Both the position numbers and the translations under genes were made by a program. From contig NZ_CBFIHX010000012.1 in assembly GCF_965662505.1 (NCBI RefSeq), forward strand, positions 1-48,031: a stretch of 48,031 nt of DNA, given 5' to 3'. How positions within the stretch are numbered: the stretch's first letter is position 1; each line of letters starts with the position of its first letter. Shown piece by piece: positions 24,925 through 33,124 of this stretch. The notes beneath the pieces were generated by a model. The model did not search any database and was not told the DNA's origin. It saw nothing but the letters and a program-made list of their open reading frames with translations. This DNA comes from Pseudomaricurvus sp965662505. GTDB taxonomy: Bacteria; Pseudomonadota; Gammaproteobacteria; Pseudomonadales; Cellvibrionaceae.

Positions 24925-26093
24925 TCAGACACACCCTCCATATCCGGTTGATCAAAGTGGGTACCCAACGGGTAGAGAATTTGGTCACGATATCCTGTAA
25001 TCACCGGAATATACCCGCTCCAGGCGGCATCCAGATCCGGATCGTTACTGTCCATCAGCAACGGTCTGCCGGCTAGAGTCTTGATCTTGCTCTTGGTAGC
25101 CAGCACCCAAACATTGTCCCTGCCTACTCGTTTAAGAACCTCAGGAGTGAGCTGTTGGTTTCCACGGCCAATCAGAGAACCCTGCCCTCCCGTGATAGAT
25201 AAAATGATAACCACCTTGCCATCGAAACCCTGTAATAGACCTTCCAGCTGCTGGCCCGACAGATCAGCAGCCACGATCTCTTCATTGCAGATTACATCAA
25301 TCCCCAACAGCGTATTGGGCAGCTGCAATTCATCCATCAGCGCTCGCGGTGTGGTGCCGGCGCCGATCAGATAATAAACGTCTGGCTCAAGGCGCTCTCG
25401 CAGATCCGCGGCGATATCATCCAACACCAGCTCTTCTACTTCGCGACCACCGTCTTTGGTACTCTGCACAAAGTGACCGCATTCCGGCACCTGCACTTCT
25501 CCGTAAAAACGGCTCTTTACCACGCCCTCTCGAAACGCGGCCTCATCAATATCCCGAACTTCCTGCAACCGCAGATCCACCAGTTCGCCCGACATCATCG
25601 ACAGCACCACCTCAGCGGCGCCCTCCGGCGAAATCGCAAAAACACCGGAATGCATTTTCACACCCGATGGAATCCCCAGCACCGGTAACTGTTCACCCAC
25701 GGCAGCGCAGACGTCTCTGGCGGTTCCGTCACCGCCCACAAACAACAGCAGGTCAACACCCTCTTGCATCAACAGTCGCGCAGCCTGCTGAGTATCGTCA
25801 GCCTGACTCACCTGGTCTTCACAGGTAAAAACCACTGTAGGACAAAACCCCGCAGCCCGAGCTTCCGCTTCGCCCATCTGCCCGCTGCACGTCAGTACGG
25901 TCAACAATTCTCCCTGGGCCTGCTGAAGCTGCTTCAGACAGCGTTGAGCGCGCCCTGCCGCGCGGCGTTCGGCTCCTTCTGCCAACGCTTGCGCCACCAG
26001 TGAGCGGTCGTCACTGCCTTTCAGTCCTGCCGGACCACCAATACCCGCCCAGGGGTTGATGATCAAACCAAGTGTCAGAGGGTTCATTGCCAT
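24921..26093 (-). CDS. ATP-NAD kinase family protein (AcoX-like)
   Basis: About 390 residues from ATG 26093 (further in-frame ATG at 26087). The kinase signature GGDGTARDV occurs near residue 120, with GIPSGVKMHSGVFAISPEGAAEVV (about 141-164) typical of the AcoX-like branch rather than housekeeping NadK. The N-terminal LIINPWAGIGGPAGLKGSD near residue 11 also fits. C-terminal GRDNVWVLATKSKIKTL and SGYIPVITGYRDQILYPLG are family-like. The substrate is uncertain; NAD phosphorylation should not be assumed. It is translationally coupled to the methyltransferase downstream. Confidence 0.85.
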   Translation of the reverse strand: MAMNPLTLGLIINPWAGIGGPAGLKGSDDRSLVAQALAEGAERRAAGRAQRCLKQLQQAQGELLTVLTCSGQMGEAEARAAGFCPTVVFTCEDQVSQADDTQQAARLLMQEGVDLLLFVGGDGTARDVCAAVGEQLPVLGIPSGVKMHSGVFAISPEGAAEVVLSMMSGELVDLRLQEVRDIDEAAFREGVVKSRFYGEVQVPECGHFVQSTKDGGREVEELVLDDIAADLRERLEPDVYYLIGAGTTPRALMDELQLPNTLLGIDVICNEEIVAADLSGQQLEGLLQGFDGKVVIILSITGGQGSLIGRGNQQLTPEVLKRVGRDNVWVLATKSKIKTLAGRPLLMDSNDPDLDAAWSGYIPVITGYRDQILYPLGTHFDQPDMEGVSE

Positions 26094-26566
26094 AGTCACA
26101 GAAGTCCCAGTTGGGCGGTTATACAGAAGGCGCGGATTCTACCAAATAACCCCCGCAGTGTCGGTGATGCCTAATTTCAAACTACGCCTAAATCCACCTA
26201 GGCCATAAACGCACAAATATGGAACACATTAGCCAGGGGAAAACTGTAACTAAGAATCACTATTGATAAACAGGCACTGGCTCTGTGCGATCCATGCACC
26301 GTCTTACCCCTCAGAAAAAATTCTGTTATAGCGCTGGGATTTTTATGCGTATTATTTCTAGAGAGCTGACACGAGTCACATTCAATCGCAGGATTTGCTG
26401 GCTATACTGAATAACAGATGAACGGGATGCGTCAGATCACGGTACCGCATGGCTGCTAATGCGACTTTAAGTAGATGTCATTGGTACGTGTCATAAAGTG
26501 GTTATATGTCATAAAACTGTCACGACGCAACTTTATAGTGGCCACCAATGAAAACGCAGGTATCTC
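26094..26566. other. 473-bp intergenic region between divergent genes
   Basis: Holds the leaders of the kinase-like gene (minus) and the small PA1571-like gene (plus). A TATACT at 26403-26408 could be a -10 for the plus gene, but no good -35 is seen at the right distance and the leader would be long. No terminator, repeat array or convincing short gene was seen. Confidence 0.4.
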
Positions 26567-26749
26567 ATGTTTAATCGCAACCCACAATCAGAACCCCACG
26601 ACGCCTCTGACGCCCAGGAAATTAACTTCTACGGTGCGGCTCTTGTTGATGATGAGGGTGTTGAGATTCCGATCACCGAGGAAATGGTAGAGCAGGCTCT
26701 ATCTCACCCTCAAGGTTCAGTAGGGTCCGCTGGAGACGGCGAACTCTGA
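26567..26749 (+). CDS. Small PA1571-like protein
   Basis: A 60-residue acidic protein from ATG 26567 (AGGTATCTC upstream is a modest ribosome binding site). The core INFYGAALVDDEGVEIPITEEMVEQAL (about residues 19-45) matches the pattern I recall for the PA1571 family: a small conserved protein with GAALID-x-G-x-EIPITE-x-M. Function is unknown. A strong terminator on the plus strand follows within 60 bp, inside the convergent pdxB gene, which supports it as a real single-gene transcript. Confidence 0.75.
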   Translation: MFNRNPQSEPHDASDAQEINFYGAALVDDEGVEIPITEEMVEQALSHPQGSVGSAGDGEL

Positions 26750-26780
26750 TGGCGTTTCATTATTGTTAAACTCTCTCCTC

Positions 26781-27965
26781 TCATATTGTTAGGTCAAAAC
26801 CTAAAGTCGCCAACAGTTTGTTGAGCGACTTTTTTTTGTCTGCAGGAAAAGCAACCGAAGACAGGTCAACCCGGAAGCAAGGAAACTCTCTGCGTTTGGG
26901 ATAGCGCTTACGCAACCTATCAAAGCCATGAGCAAATGCCTCTGGAGATTGCAGACAGGCATCACTCATTAATTCAGTACGCATCCGCTGATCATCCCCC
27001 GCCACATCATAAGCACTCAGAATTGCCTGATTGATGAAGGCTTGCACATCTCCGGAAGCACTTATATCCAGAGAAATGTTTTGCGAGCCGCTGGTATCAT
27101 GCCGTAACAACTGTGACGCGGATTCGGTGACCTCGCGACCCAGATGTCGACACAGGGCGCGGTAGATCATTGCCGTCCCTTCCACTTTGCCATCGTAGCT
27201 GTAACCCGCAACATGCGGGCTGGCCAAAGCGACTTCCCGCATTAGTTCAGTATCCAGGTTGGGCTCAGGCTCCCACACATCCAGCACAACCGTGAGATCG
27301 TCACGCTGTCCCATCACTCGCTTTAACGCCTGATTATCAACTGCAGGGCCACGCCCCGCATTAATCAGCAGGCAGTCTGACTTCAATTGACTGAGCCGGT
27401 TTTCATCCAGAAAGTGCCAGGTTGGATGCGGGCCTTCACGCGTAAAAGGAGTATGCATGCAGACCACATCGGCGTTCAGCACCTCGTCAAGACCCCGTAA
27501 ATCGGCATTCTCTGCAGCGGTTAGAAACGGGTCGTAGCATACGACAGGCAAACCCAGCGCTTTCAGGCGGCGGTGCAAATGACCACCAACGTTGCCACAA
27601 CCAACAATACCAAAACTGGCCTGTAACCAATCTGGTCTGACATTCGCCAACACGCTGAAAATATATTCTACCACCGAGTTGGCATTGCAGCCCGGTGCAC
27701 TGTGATAAGCAATGCCCTGACTGTCGAGATAGTCCACATCCAGGTGATCAATCCCAATGGTACAGGTGCCGACAAACTGCACCCTGCTTCCTTTCAGCAA
27801 GGCTTCGTTAACAGGTGTGACTGAACGCACTAACAGCACATCAGCATCTACAACCTGATCAGCCGAGAGCGTTCTTCCCGGATAGGTAATCACTTTGCCC
27901 AAGGAGGAAAAAAACTGTTCCACAAAAGGGATATTTTCATCCGCAACAATTTTCAATCGGGTCAT
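26781..27965 (-). CDS. pdxB: Erythronate-4-phosphate dehydrogenase
   Basis: A 394-residue enzyme of de novo pyridoxal phosphate synthesis. The D-2-hydroxyacid dehydrogenase fold is clear: MTRLKIVADENIPFVEQFFSSLG at the start, VGTCTIGIDHLDVDYL near 69, NAD motif GIVGCGNVGGHLHRRLK near 119, NAGRGPAVDN near 201, the Glu region LDVWEPEPNLD near 228 and SPHVAGYSYDGK near 249 with the catalytic His. A C-terminal dimerisation domain of the PdxB type follows. ATG 27965 overlaps the stop of the exonuclease gene (ATGA). Its last codons contain a terminator for the opposite strand. Confidence 0.96.
   Translation of the reverse strand: MTRLKIVADENIPFVEQFFSSLGKVITYPGRTLSADQVVDADVLLVRSVTPVNEALLKGSRVQFVGTCTIGIDHLDVDYLDSQGIAYHSAPGCNANSVVEYIFSVLANVRPDWLQASFGIVGCGNVGGHLHRRLKALGLPVVCYDPFLTAAENADLRGLDEVLNADVVCMHTPFTREGPHPTWHFLDENRLSQLKSDCLLINAGRGPAVDNQALKRVMGQRDDLTVVLDVWEPEPNLDTELMREVALASPHVAGYSYDGKVEGTAMIYRALCRHLGREVTESASQLLRHDTSGSQNISLDISASGDVQAFINQAILSAYDVAGDDQRMRTELMSDACLQSPEAFAHGFDRLRKRYPKRREFPCFRVDLSSVAFPADKKKSLNKLLATLGFDLTI
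26803..26837 (+). terminator. Rho-independent terminator inside the 3' end of pdxB
   Basis: AGTCGC, a CAACAGTTTGTTG hairpin region, GCGACT and then a run of seven or more T on the plus strand. It ends the PA1571-like transcript, yet on the minus strand it encodes pdxB residues KKKSLNKLLATLG. Confidence 0.8.
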
Positions 27966-28960
27966 AGAACATCCATCACTTCAGATTCAACTGGCTCGTC
28001 AACGGCAACCATCTGAGCGTATTTTTTCATCAATCCGGAACCAAACCCCATTCGCAGACAAAAGTCCTCAAAAGCGGCAGTCGTTGTATGATCCAGTGAC
28101 ACACTGAGACTTGATGGAGTACCGCCTTCAGTCTGCCAGTCAATGTCCGTCACTATGTCTGCCAGACAACGGGACAAGACAATCTGCTCCGTATGATCCA
28201 CCAGTTTTTCAGGCAGACCTTTTGCGCCTCGTATGGGCAACTTCGGCAGCTCCTCAATATGCTCAAAAAGCGCTTCAATCGATGGCTGCCATTGCAACAA
28301 AACTTGCGCTGTTTTTTGACCGATTCCCGGCACCCCGGGAATGTCATCCGACGTATCACCGACCAAAGCCAGATAGTCCGACAACTGTTCCGGCCAGACT
28401 CCGAACTTCTGGAAGATATCTTCACGATACAATCGCTGGTGCTGATTTTCATTCACGTAGTCCCACAGGCAATCCTGTGGCCGCAACAGCAACTGCCCCA
28501 GATCTTTGTCCCGCGTCAGAATGGCAACGCCGCGCTCATCTCCTGAACGCTTAATATCCTCCAGCAAGGTGCCTAATAAATCATCGGCCTCGTAGGTATC
28601 ACTGGCAAAGCTCGCAATACCCAACAACTCCGTGACTTCACGGCAGGCGTTCAGTTGAAAAGCCAAAGCCTCATCCGGCAACGCTCGGCTGCACTTGTAA
28701 TCGGGATAAAGTTCATTGCGGAAACAACTGCCGAGGCTCTCATCAAAACAGGCGGCCATCAATGACGGTCTTTGTCGTGTCAAAAAATTCAGCAGGAAGG
28801 CCGTGTAACCATAAACCGCGGCTGTGGGGTAACCCTCTTGCGAAAACCAGTTATCCGGCAATGAAAAGTAATAGCGAAAAATGTAGATGGACGCATCCAG
28901 CAAACAGATATCGGAGGATGACTCGTGTCCAGAAAAAGAGGCGTGAGTAGAACTTGTCAT
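27962..28960 (-). CDS. 5'-3' exonuclease (PolA N-terminal-like)
   Basis: A 332-residue protein; ATG 28960 is preferred to an upstream TTG. It has the metal-dependent nuclease fold of the Pol I 5' nuclease/ExoIX group without a polymerase: LLDASIYIFRYYF near 20, CFDESLGSCFRNELYPDYKCSR near 68, YEADDLLGTLLEDI near 123, LTRDKDLGQLL near 147, and VGDTSDDIPGVPGIGQKTAQVLL near 202, the helix-hairpin-helix. Acidic metal ligands are present. It is within the ggct-epmC-exo-pdxB operon and its stop overlaps pdxB. Confidence 0.92.
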   Translation of the reverse strand: MTSSTHASFSGHESSSDICLLDASIYIFRYYFSLPDNWFSQEGYPTAAVYGYTAFLLNFLTRQRPSLMAACFDESLGSCFRNELYPDYKCSRALPDEALAFQLNACREVTELLGIASFASDTYEADDLLGTLLEDIKRSGDERGVAILTRDKDLGQLLLRPQDCLWDYVNENQHQRLYREDIFQKFGVWPEQLSDYLALVGDTSDDIPGVPGIGQKTAQVLLQWQPSIEALFEHIEELPKLPIRGAKGLPEKLVDHTEQIVLSRCLADIVTDIDWQTEGGTPSSLSVSLDHTTTAAFEDFCLRMGFGSGLMKKYAQMVAVDEPVESEVMDVL

Positions 28961-28974
28961 AGACTGATTCAAAC

Positions 28975-29541
28975 TTAAAGTCCCTCGCGCGGGAAGTATT
29001 CAGGGGCTAGGGGTGTACACAATCCGGTGCGTGCAGCCAGAGCCTGAGCAAACTGATGGGCGCGTGGCGGAAGCCCTTCAGCACAAAATTGCTGCACTTG
29101 CTGAAAAATCGCGTCTTTAAAGGATTCACTGGCTCCCAGTTCCGCTTCCAGATTGTCCGCACTGACCCGAAAATCCCGGCCTGAAGCGATGGAAAAAATC
29201 CACTCCATAGCCTGTGGTCTAACCTCAACCCGCTCAAACAAAGTCTGCTGTTGCTCGTCGCGGCCGTCAGGCGCATACCAGTAACCGTAATCTTCCAACT
29301 TGCGACGCTCCGTTCCCGCCACGCACCAGTGAGCGATCTCATGCAAAGCACTGGCAGCATAATCCCGGGTGTAGATAATCTGGTGAAAATCATGATCGGT
29401 GGTTGCAGGTTGATACAACGGTTCCTCACCGCCACCCACCAAACGGGTGCGATAAGATTGCTCAAACACCTCGTGAAAAACACTTTCCAGCTCACGATGA
29501 TTTAACGCTACTCGCTCAACCGGTGTTTCAAACGCACTCAT
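28975..29541 (-). CDS. epmC: Elongation factor P hydroxylase
   Basis: A 188-residue non-haem iron-type hydroxylase family member (YfcM). EpmC hydroxylates the beta-lysylated lysine of EF-P after EpmA/EpmB action. The metal-site HEIAHWCVAG (about 70-79) and the conserved blocks DHDFHQIIYTRDYAASALHEIAHW, KLEDYGYWYAPDGRDEQQQ and QAMEWIF match the family. ATG 29541 overlaps the stop of the cyclotransferase-like gene by 4 bp. The EF-P and EpmA/B genes are not in the window. Confidence 0.94.
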   Translation of the reverse strand: MSAFETPVERVALNHRELESVFHEVFEQSYRTRLVGGGEEPLYQPATTDHDFHQIIYTRDYAASALHEIAHWCVAGTERRKLEDYGYWYAPDGRDEQQQTLFERVEVRPQAMEWIFSIASGRDFRVSADNLEAELGASESFKDAIFQQVQQFCAEGLPPRAHQFAQALAARTGLCTPLAPEYFPREGL

Positions 29542-30032
29542 GCCCCAGTCTCTTGCTTGGCATCAATGAGACCTGGAACGTCATCGAGGCACTGAGTTTG
29601 CGCCAGCACATCGTAATAACCTTCTGTTAAGTAGGGCTTTCCGGCCAGCAAATGCTCCAGGTACCAGCGCTCCGGTTTCAGGTCATCGCTGATCATTGCG
29701 CGATTGGCGATGTAGACCCAGGCCGGAATCGGCCCCTCGTCGGTGTGCACAAGATAGATCTCACGGCTGTACAAGCGCGGAGAGCCCTCAAACGGATCCA
29801 TTTTGATGATCTCGTCAAGCTCCTTTAACTGATACAACACGCCTTCTACGCACCCATCCGGTGCGTAAACCACATTGGCGTAGGATCTGTGGGGGGCATC
29901 GGCAGCGCGTTTATTAAAAGCCAGTCCAAGCCCCTGAATTTTGCCAGATAGCGCCCGCTCAAAGCGCAATCCCCGCTCGATCATCCGATTGGCATTCATA
30001 TTTGAGCCGTAGGCGAAATAATACTCAGACAA
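29538..30032 (-). CDS. Gamma-glutamylcyclotransferase-like protein
   Basis: About 164 residues. I place the start at TTG 30032 (MSEYYFAYGSNM), eight bases after AGGGG; in-frame GTG at 30083 would add 17 residues with no family match. The substrate loop YFAYGSNMNANRM (about 4-16) and the EGSPRLYSREIYLV block (about 88-101), with its likely catalytic Glu region, fit the gamma-glutamylcyclotransferase (AIG2-like) fold. It may release 5-oxoproline from a gamma-glutamyl compound, but the substrate is unproven. It is the first gene of the overlapping operon ending in pdxB. Confidence 0.83.
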   Translation of the reverse strand: MSEYYFAYGSNMNANRMIERGLRFERALSGKIQGLGLAFNKRAADAPHRSYANVVYAPDGCVEGVLYQLKELDEIIKMDPFEGSPRLYSREIYLVHTDEGPIPAWVYIANRAMISDDLKPERWYLEHLLAGKPYLTEGYYDVLAQTQCLDDVPGLIDAKQETGA

Positions 30033-30234
30033 GCTGATACCCCTGTTATCGATAAAGATTATAAAAACGCACAATAAATTCACGTCAAAGTATTGTGCTT
30101 TTGAAAAACTGCATATACCTTATGTAGTGAAGGTGTAGTAAAGATACATCCGCCTCAACGATCTTCCCGTGAGCAGGCAGCTTGCCAACGCTTAAGGGGC
30201 AATTCTACCAGAGGCTTATTATGGAGGTGGTATT

Positions 30235-30933
30235 ATGAAGACCTCAGTATCTGGCCACAACACGGATAACGTGGTCGATTTTTTCACCGGGCAGCCCTTT
30301 TCAGAACTGCAAAATTCACGCATTATCCGCCTTTCTCCGGAGCTCGACGGATTGGAGATGCTTTACTCCAACGAAGCAAGCCCCGATAAACTCTTCAGTC
30401 TGAAGATTCTCTGCTGGGCCCTGCGCGCCAATGGCGAAGTCGTAGGTCTGGTTCCCTGGTTGGACGATATAGTCGCCGCACCGGAGATTCAGGATCCCCT
30501 CAACGGCAAGTGGGAGGGTTATTACGACCCTGGTATTGATGAGATCTTCTACGAAGGCCCAATCCACAAGGTTGTCGAGCTCGAAACTGCCGCCGAGTAT
30601 TACGACTTTCAGTGCGAAAACCCCAATGACGTCCTGCAGGAAGTGCCCGACACCATCGGTACTCACGCGGTTCTGTCAGACAACGGGTTTCACAGCATCA
30701 CACTCACCGAAGTGGTTAGCTGGCGCCTGCATCACGATGGCACCGTGTGTGGCATGCTCGCGGATCCTCAGAAAATCGAGAATACGCCCGTATTGCCCGG
30801 TGACAGCTGCCTTTATCCCGCACAAAGCCGAGAAGAATTCCGTTATTTCTTTCAGCATCAGATTGCCAACAAACTGAAATCTGAAGATCCGGAAGCTCTG
30901 GCTGCTATTTCAACCCTTGTGGACGAAGTCTAA
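30235..30933 (+). CDS. Conserved-looking hypothetical protein
   Basis: A 232-residue acidic, soluble protein from ATG 30235, preceded by a strong ribosome binding site (GGAGGTGG). I do not recognise a domain. There is a suggestion of internal duplication: SLKILCWALRANGEVVGLVPWLDDI (about 50-74) and TLTEVVSWRLHHDGTVCGMLADPQKI (about 154-179) share a pattern of ...W.L...G.V.G..... A family of unknown function is likely. It is divergent from the cyclotransferase-operon start and followed by a GC-rich hairpin near 30986-31001. Confidence 0.75.
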   Translation: MKTSVSGHNTDNVVDFFTGQPFSELQNSRIIRLSPELDGLEMLYSNEASPDKLFSLKILCWALRANGEVVGLVPWLDDIVAAPEIQDPLNGKWEGYYDPGIDEIFYEGPIHKVVELETAAEYYDFQCENPNDVLQEVPDTIGTHAVLSDNGFHSITLTEVVSWRLHHDGTVCGMLADPQKIENTPVLPGDSCLYPAQSREEFRYFFQHQIANKLKSEDPEALAAISTLVDEV

Positions 30934-31091
30934 AAGCAAGCGGAAGAAATCGATAGGTGACGGATAAGATGTAAATCGCAGCCATTGGGGGGTGCCACCC
31001 CCTGATGCGCTCTCCCATCCCCGTCTAACTCTCCTATTCTCTTGAGACCCTCACCTCTTCTAACTCTCCCGCCCCCTCCTGCTTGACCCTG

Positions 31092-31169
31092 CTCAAATCA
31101 CTACTTGTGGCTATTGTTCATAACTACTGCTCATGATTATTGTTCATAACTACTGCTCATGATTATTGT
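31092..31169. repeat. Three 26-bp post-stop units after tusA
   Basis: tusA ends (minus strand) AAGCAGTCGTTGTGA. The next 26-bp unit (31169-31144) ends GAGCAGTAGTTATGA, a second (31143-31118) is identical to it, and a third (31117-31092) is diverged. The units echo the gene end including TGA. Confidence 0.85.
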
Positions 31170-31454
31170 TCACAACGACTGCTTGCGTATCCAATAACGG
31201 TACTCTGCTTGTCCTTCATCGACAGTTTCCACACCTTGACCCAACAATTCATGTCCTAAAAACTGGCAAAATTTAGGAATATCACGCTCGGTTGAAGGAT
31301 CTGTCGCAACGACTTTGAGAACATCCCCCTCCTGAGCGTCTCGCATGGCTTTATGTAGCATCATGACAGGCTCTGGGCAGGTTAGCCCTGTGGTATCGAG
31401 ATAGGTGGCGTCTGGATATGCCGCATCGAGATTTTGGTCAAAGGTCTGTGTCAT
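31170..31454 (-). CDS. tusA: Sulfurtransferase TusA
   Basis: A 94-residue sulfur carrier used in 2-thiouridine formation on tRNA wobble positions and in other sulfur trafficking. The signature GLTCPEPVMMLHKAMR (about 23-38) contains the persulfide Cys, and GDVLKVVATDPSTERDIPKFCQFLGHELL is the family core. ATG 31454. It is slightly longer than E. coli TusA (81 residues) at the N-terminus. The remaining tus genes are not visible here. Confidence 0.94.
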   Translation of the reverse strand: MTQTFDQNLDAAYPDATYLDTTGLTCPEPVMMLHKAMRDAQEGDVLKVVATDPSTERDIPKFCQFLGHELLGQGVETVDEGQAEYRYWIRKQSL

Positions 31455-31592
31455 ATTGGTAAAAGCTGCCTAAATTTATCCGGCATATAAAAACCCAATT
31501 GCTACACTTAAAGCAACTCGGAATGCCAAATATTCCAGAATATTTTCCAGCAAAGCCCAGCAACCCTTGATTGTTGTCAGTAGGGGATATGA

Positions 31593-32021
31593 ATGATGAT
31601 GGCAGTAAACACACCCGGCAAAGCCAGACCAGACCTGTTCAGTCGCGGGTCATTGGAGCTGACTTTCCGATTGCTCAGAGATCAAAACGCACACCTCGCA
31701 CTCGAAATACAAAACCTGCTCCAGGGACAAAAAGCCGACAGCCAAACCATACGCCAAGCCTACTACGCAGATCAGCGTTTTCAGGGCAATTACCGCTTCC
31801 AGGAAGACCCGGCAGCCGATCACTTTTACGTGACTCTCAGCCCACAAAGCGTTGGCAAGGTGGTCGACACCTTGACCCGTCTGGGACAAGAGTTGCTTAA
31901 CAGTACGACCAAAGGTAACGGCAAGCTGGTGGTGATTCGAACCTTGATGAAAGACTGGATGGATTTGGCCGAATGGATCATCTTACAAGTTGATACACCA
32001 CCCACCCTGGCTGTTCACTAA
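31593..32021 (+). CDS. Hypothetical protein
   Basis: A 142-residue soluble protein. Three consecutive ATG codons begin at 31593, after an AGGGGAT ribosome binding site. It starts with a polar segment, then SLELTFRLLRDQNAHLALEIQNLLQGQ (about 20-46), which looks helical, and ends VVIRTLMKDWMDLAEWIILQVDTPP. No domain is recognised. It is divergent from tusA and convergent with the hydrolase gene. Confidence 0.65.
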   Translation: MMMAVNTPGKARPDLFSRGSLELTFRLLRDQNAHLALEIQNLLQGQKADSQTIRQAYYADQRFQGNYRFQEDPAADHFYVTLSPQSVGKVVDTLTRLGQELLNSTTKGNGKLVVIRTLMKDWMDLAEWIILQVDTPPTLAVH

Positions 32022-32054
32022 ACGCCCAAGCCCAAAGCGTAGAAGCTCAAGACT

Positions 32055-32696
32055 TTAAGACGCGGACTGGGCGTTAATAAACTCAGCAATAGCATCTGCC
32101 GCACTGATCAAATGCTGTTCATGAGTCAAACCGGAGCGAACCCGGGGTTTCAAATCATGATCGCCGTCTTCCAACCAACAGAGACTGATGGAATCCGATA
32201 GTTGATAATCTGCAACTTCTTCCTGTTTGCCCAAAGCATCGCGAGTGCCCTGCACGATCAATACCGGTGAAGCGAGATCTTTTAAATGTTCCGTACGGGT
32301 CTTTTCCGGTTTCGACGGCGGATGAAAAGGATAACCCAGACAAACACAGCCTTTCACCGGCGCCTCATCGACGATCATTGAGGCCATTCGCCCCCCCATG
32401 GATTTACCGCCAATAAACAGATTTTCCACAGAATGAAATTGCTCGATCACCGAATGCCAGTGATCCAACAGCACCGGCTGTCGATCCGGCGGACGTTTTT
32501 TCCCGCCATTGCGACGCTGCTGCATGTAAGGAAATTCAAACCGGATAACACCCACCCCCCGCTCAGCCAACAAACCGGAGATTTCCTCCATAAACGCACT
32601 GCCCATAGGCGCTCCCGCGCCATGGGCCAGTAACAAACAAGGGGACTCGGGTCCGGTTCTCAAATAGTCTGATGCACTCTCAGTATCATCAGTCAT
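32055..32696 (-). CDS. Alpha/beta hydrolase, KANL3/Tex30-like
   Basis: A 213-residue cytosolic hydrolase. ATG 32696 overlaps the last bases of yheU (stop 32689), preferred over codons further upstream. It has the Tex30/KANL3-like pattern: LLLAHGAGAPMGSAFME near residue 22, FPYMQQRRNGGKKRPPDR, nucleophile elbow GGKSMGGRMAS near 96, LGYPFHPPSKPEK near 122, VLIVQGTRDALG near 143 and the final His in LEDGDHDLKPR near 175. Substrate unknown. Confidence 0.88.
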   Translation of the reverse strand: MTDDTESASDYLRTGPESPCLLLAHGAGAPMGSAFMEEISGLLAERGVGVIRFEFPYMQQRRNGGKKRPPDRQPVLLDHWHSVIEQFHSVENLFIGGKSMGGRMASMIVDEAPVKGCVCLGYPFHPPSKPEKTRTEHLKDLASPVLIVQGTRDALGKQEEVADYQLSDSISLCWLEDGDHDLKPRVRSGLTHEQHLISAADAIAEFINAQSAS

Positions 32697-33051
32697 CCGG
32701 GTAAACATCCTGATTAAACCCGAAATCATCATCCTGAACCGCGGAGTTCTGCTTCACATTACCTTGCCGCACCATGCTATTTTCGGCGTTTTCAGGCACC
32801 TCACCATCCAGCAGCTGTTGATATTCCCGCTCGGCTTTATCCGCATCCGCGCGCGTTTTGATGCTGACACTTTCCATGACCACATCAAATACCACCACGA
32901 CTTCACCGCTGGCCAACTGTGCTTTTACCTGTTCAACCTTGTCAGACAAAGCACATTCTACCTCGCCATAATCCGTACCTTCACGGGTAATAAATTCCTC
33001 AATCAGACCGTGCACCGCATCAGCCGAGAGTTTTTCTACGGGAATAATCAA
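32689..33051 (-). CDS. yheU: YheU family protein (UPF0270) with C-terminal extension
   Basis: A 120-residue protein with a TTG start at 33051 (AGGCGG upstream). The first 72 residues (MIIPVEKLSADAVHGLIEEFITREGTDYGE...) match YheU of E. coli as recalled. The remaining about 48 residues are a polar, disordered-looking tail ending FGFNQDVYPDD and are not part of the usual family length. Function of YheU is unknown. It is coupled by overlap to the hydrolase gene. Confidence 0.88.
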   Translation of the reverse strand: MIIPVEKLSADAVHGLIEEFITREGTDYGEVECALSDKVEQVKAQLASGEVVVVFDVVMESVSIKTRADADKAEREYQQLLDGEVPENAENSMVRQGNVKQNSAVQDDDFGFNQDVYPDD

Positions 33052-33069
33052 CAGAACCGCCTTTCCAGA

Positions 33070-33098
33070 GCGTTAAACACATAAAGTGTGTTTAACGC
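33070..33098. terminator. Perfect 12-bp stem-loop between methyltransferase-like gene and yheU
   Basis: GCGTTAAACACA and TGTGTTTAACGC pair perfectly around TAAAG. No T run follows on either strand, so it may be a weak terminator, an mRNA-end hairpin or a protein-binding palindrome. Confidence 0.5.
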
Positions 33099-33124
33099 TT
33101 AATAAAGAATTAAAAATACCGCCG

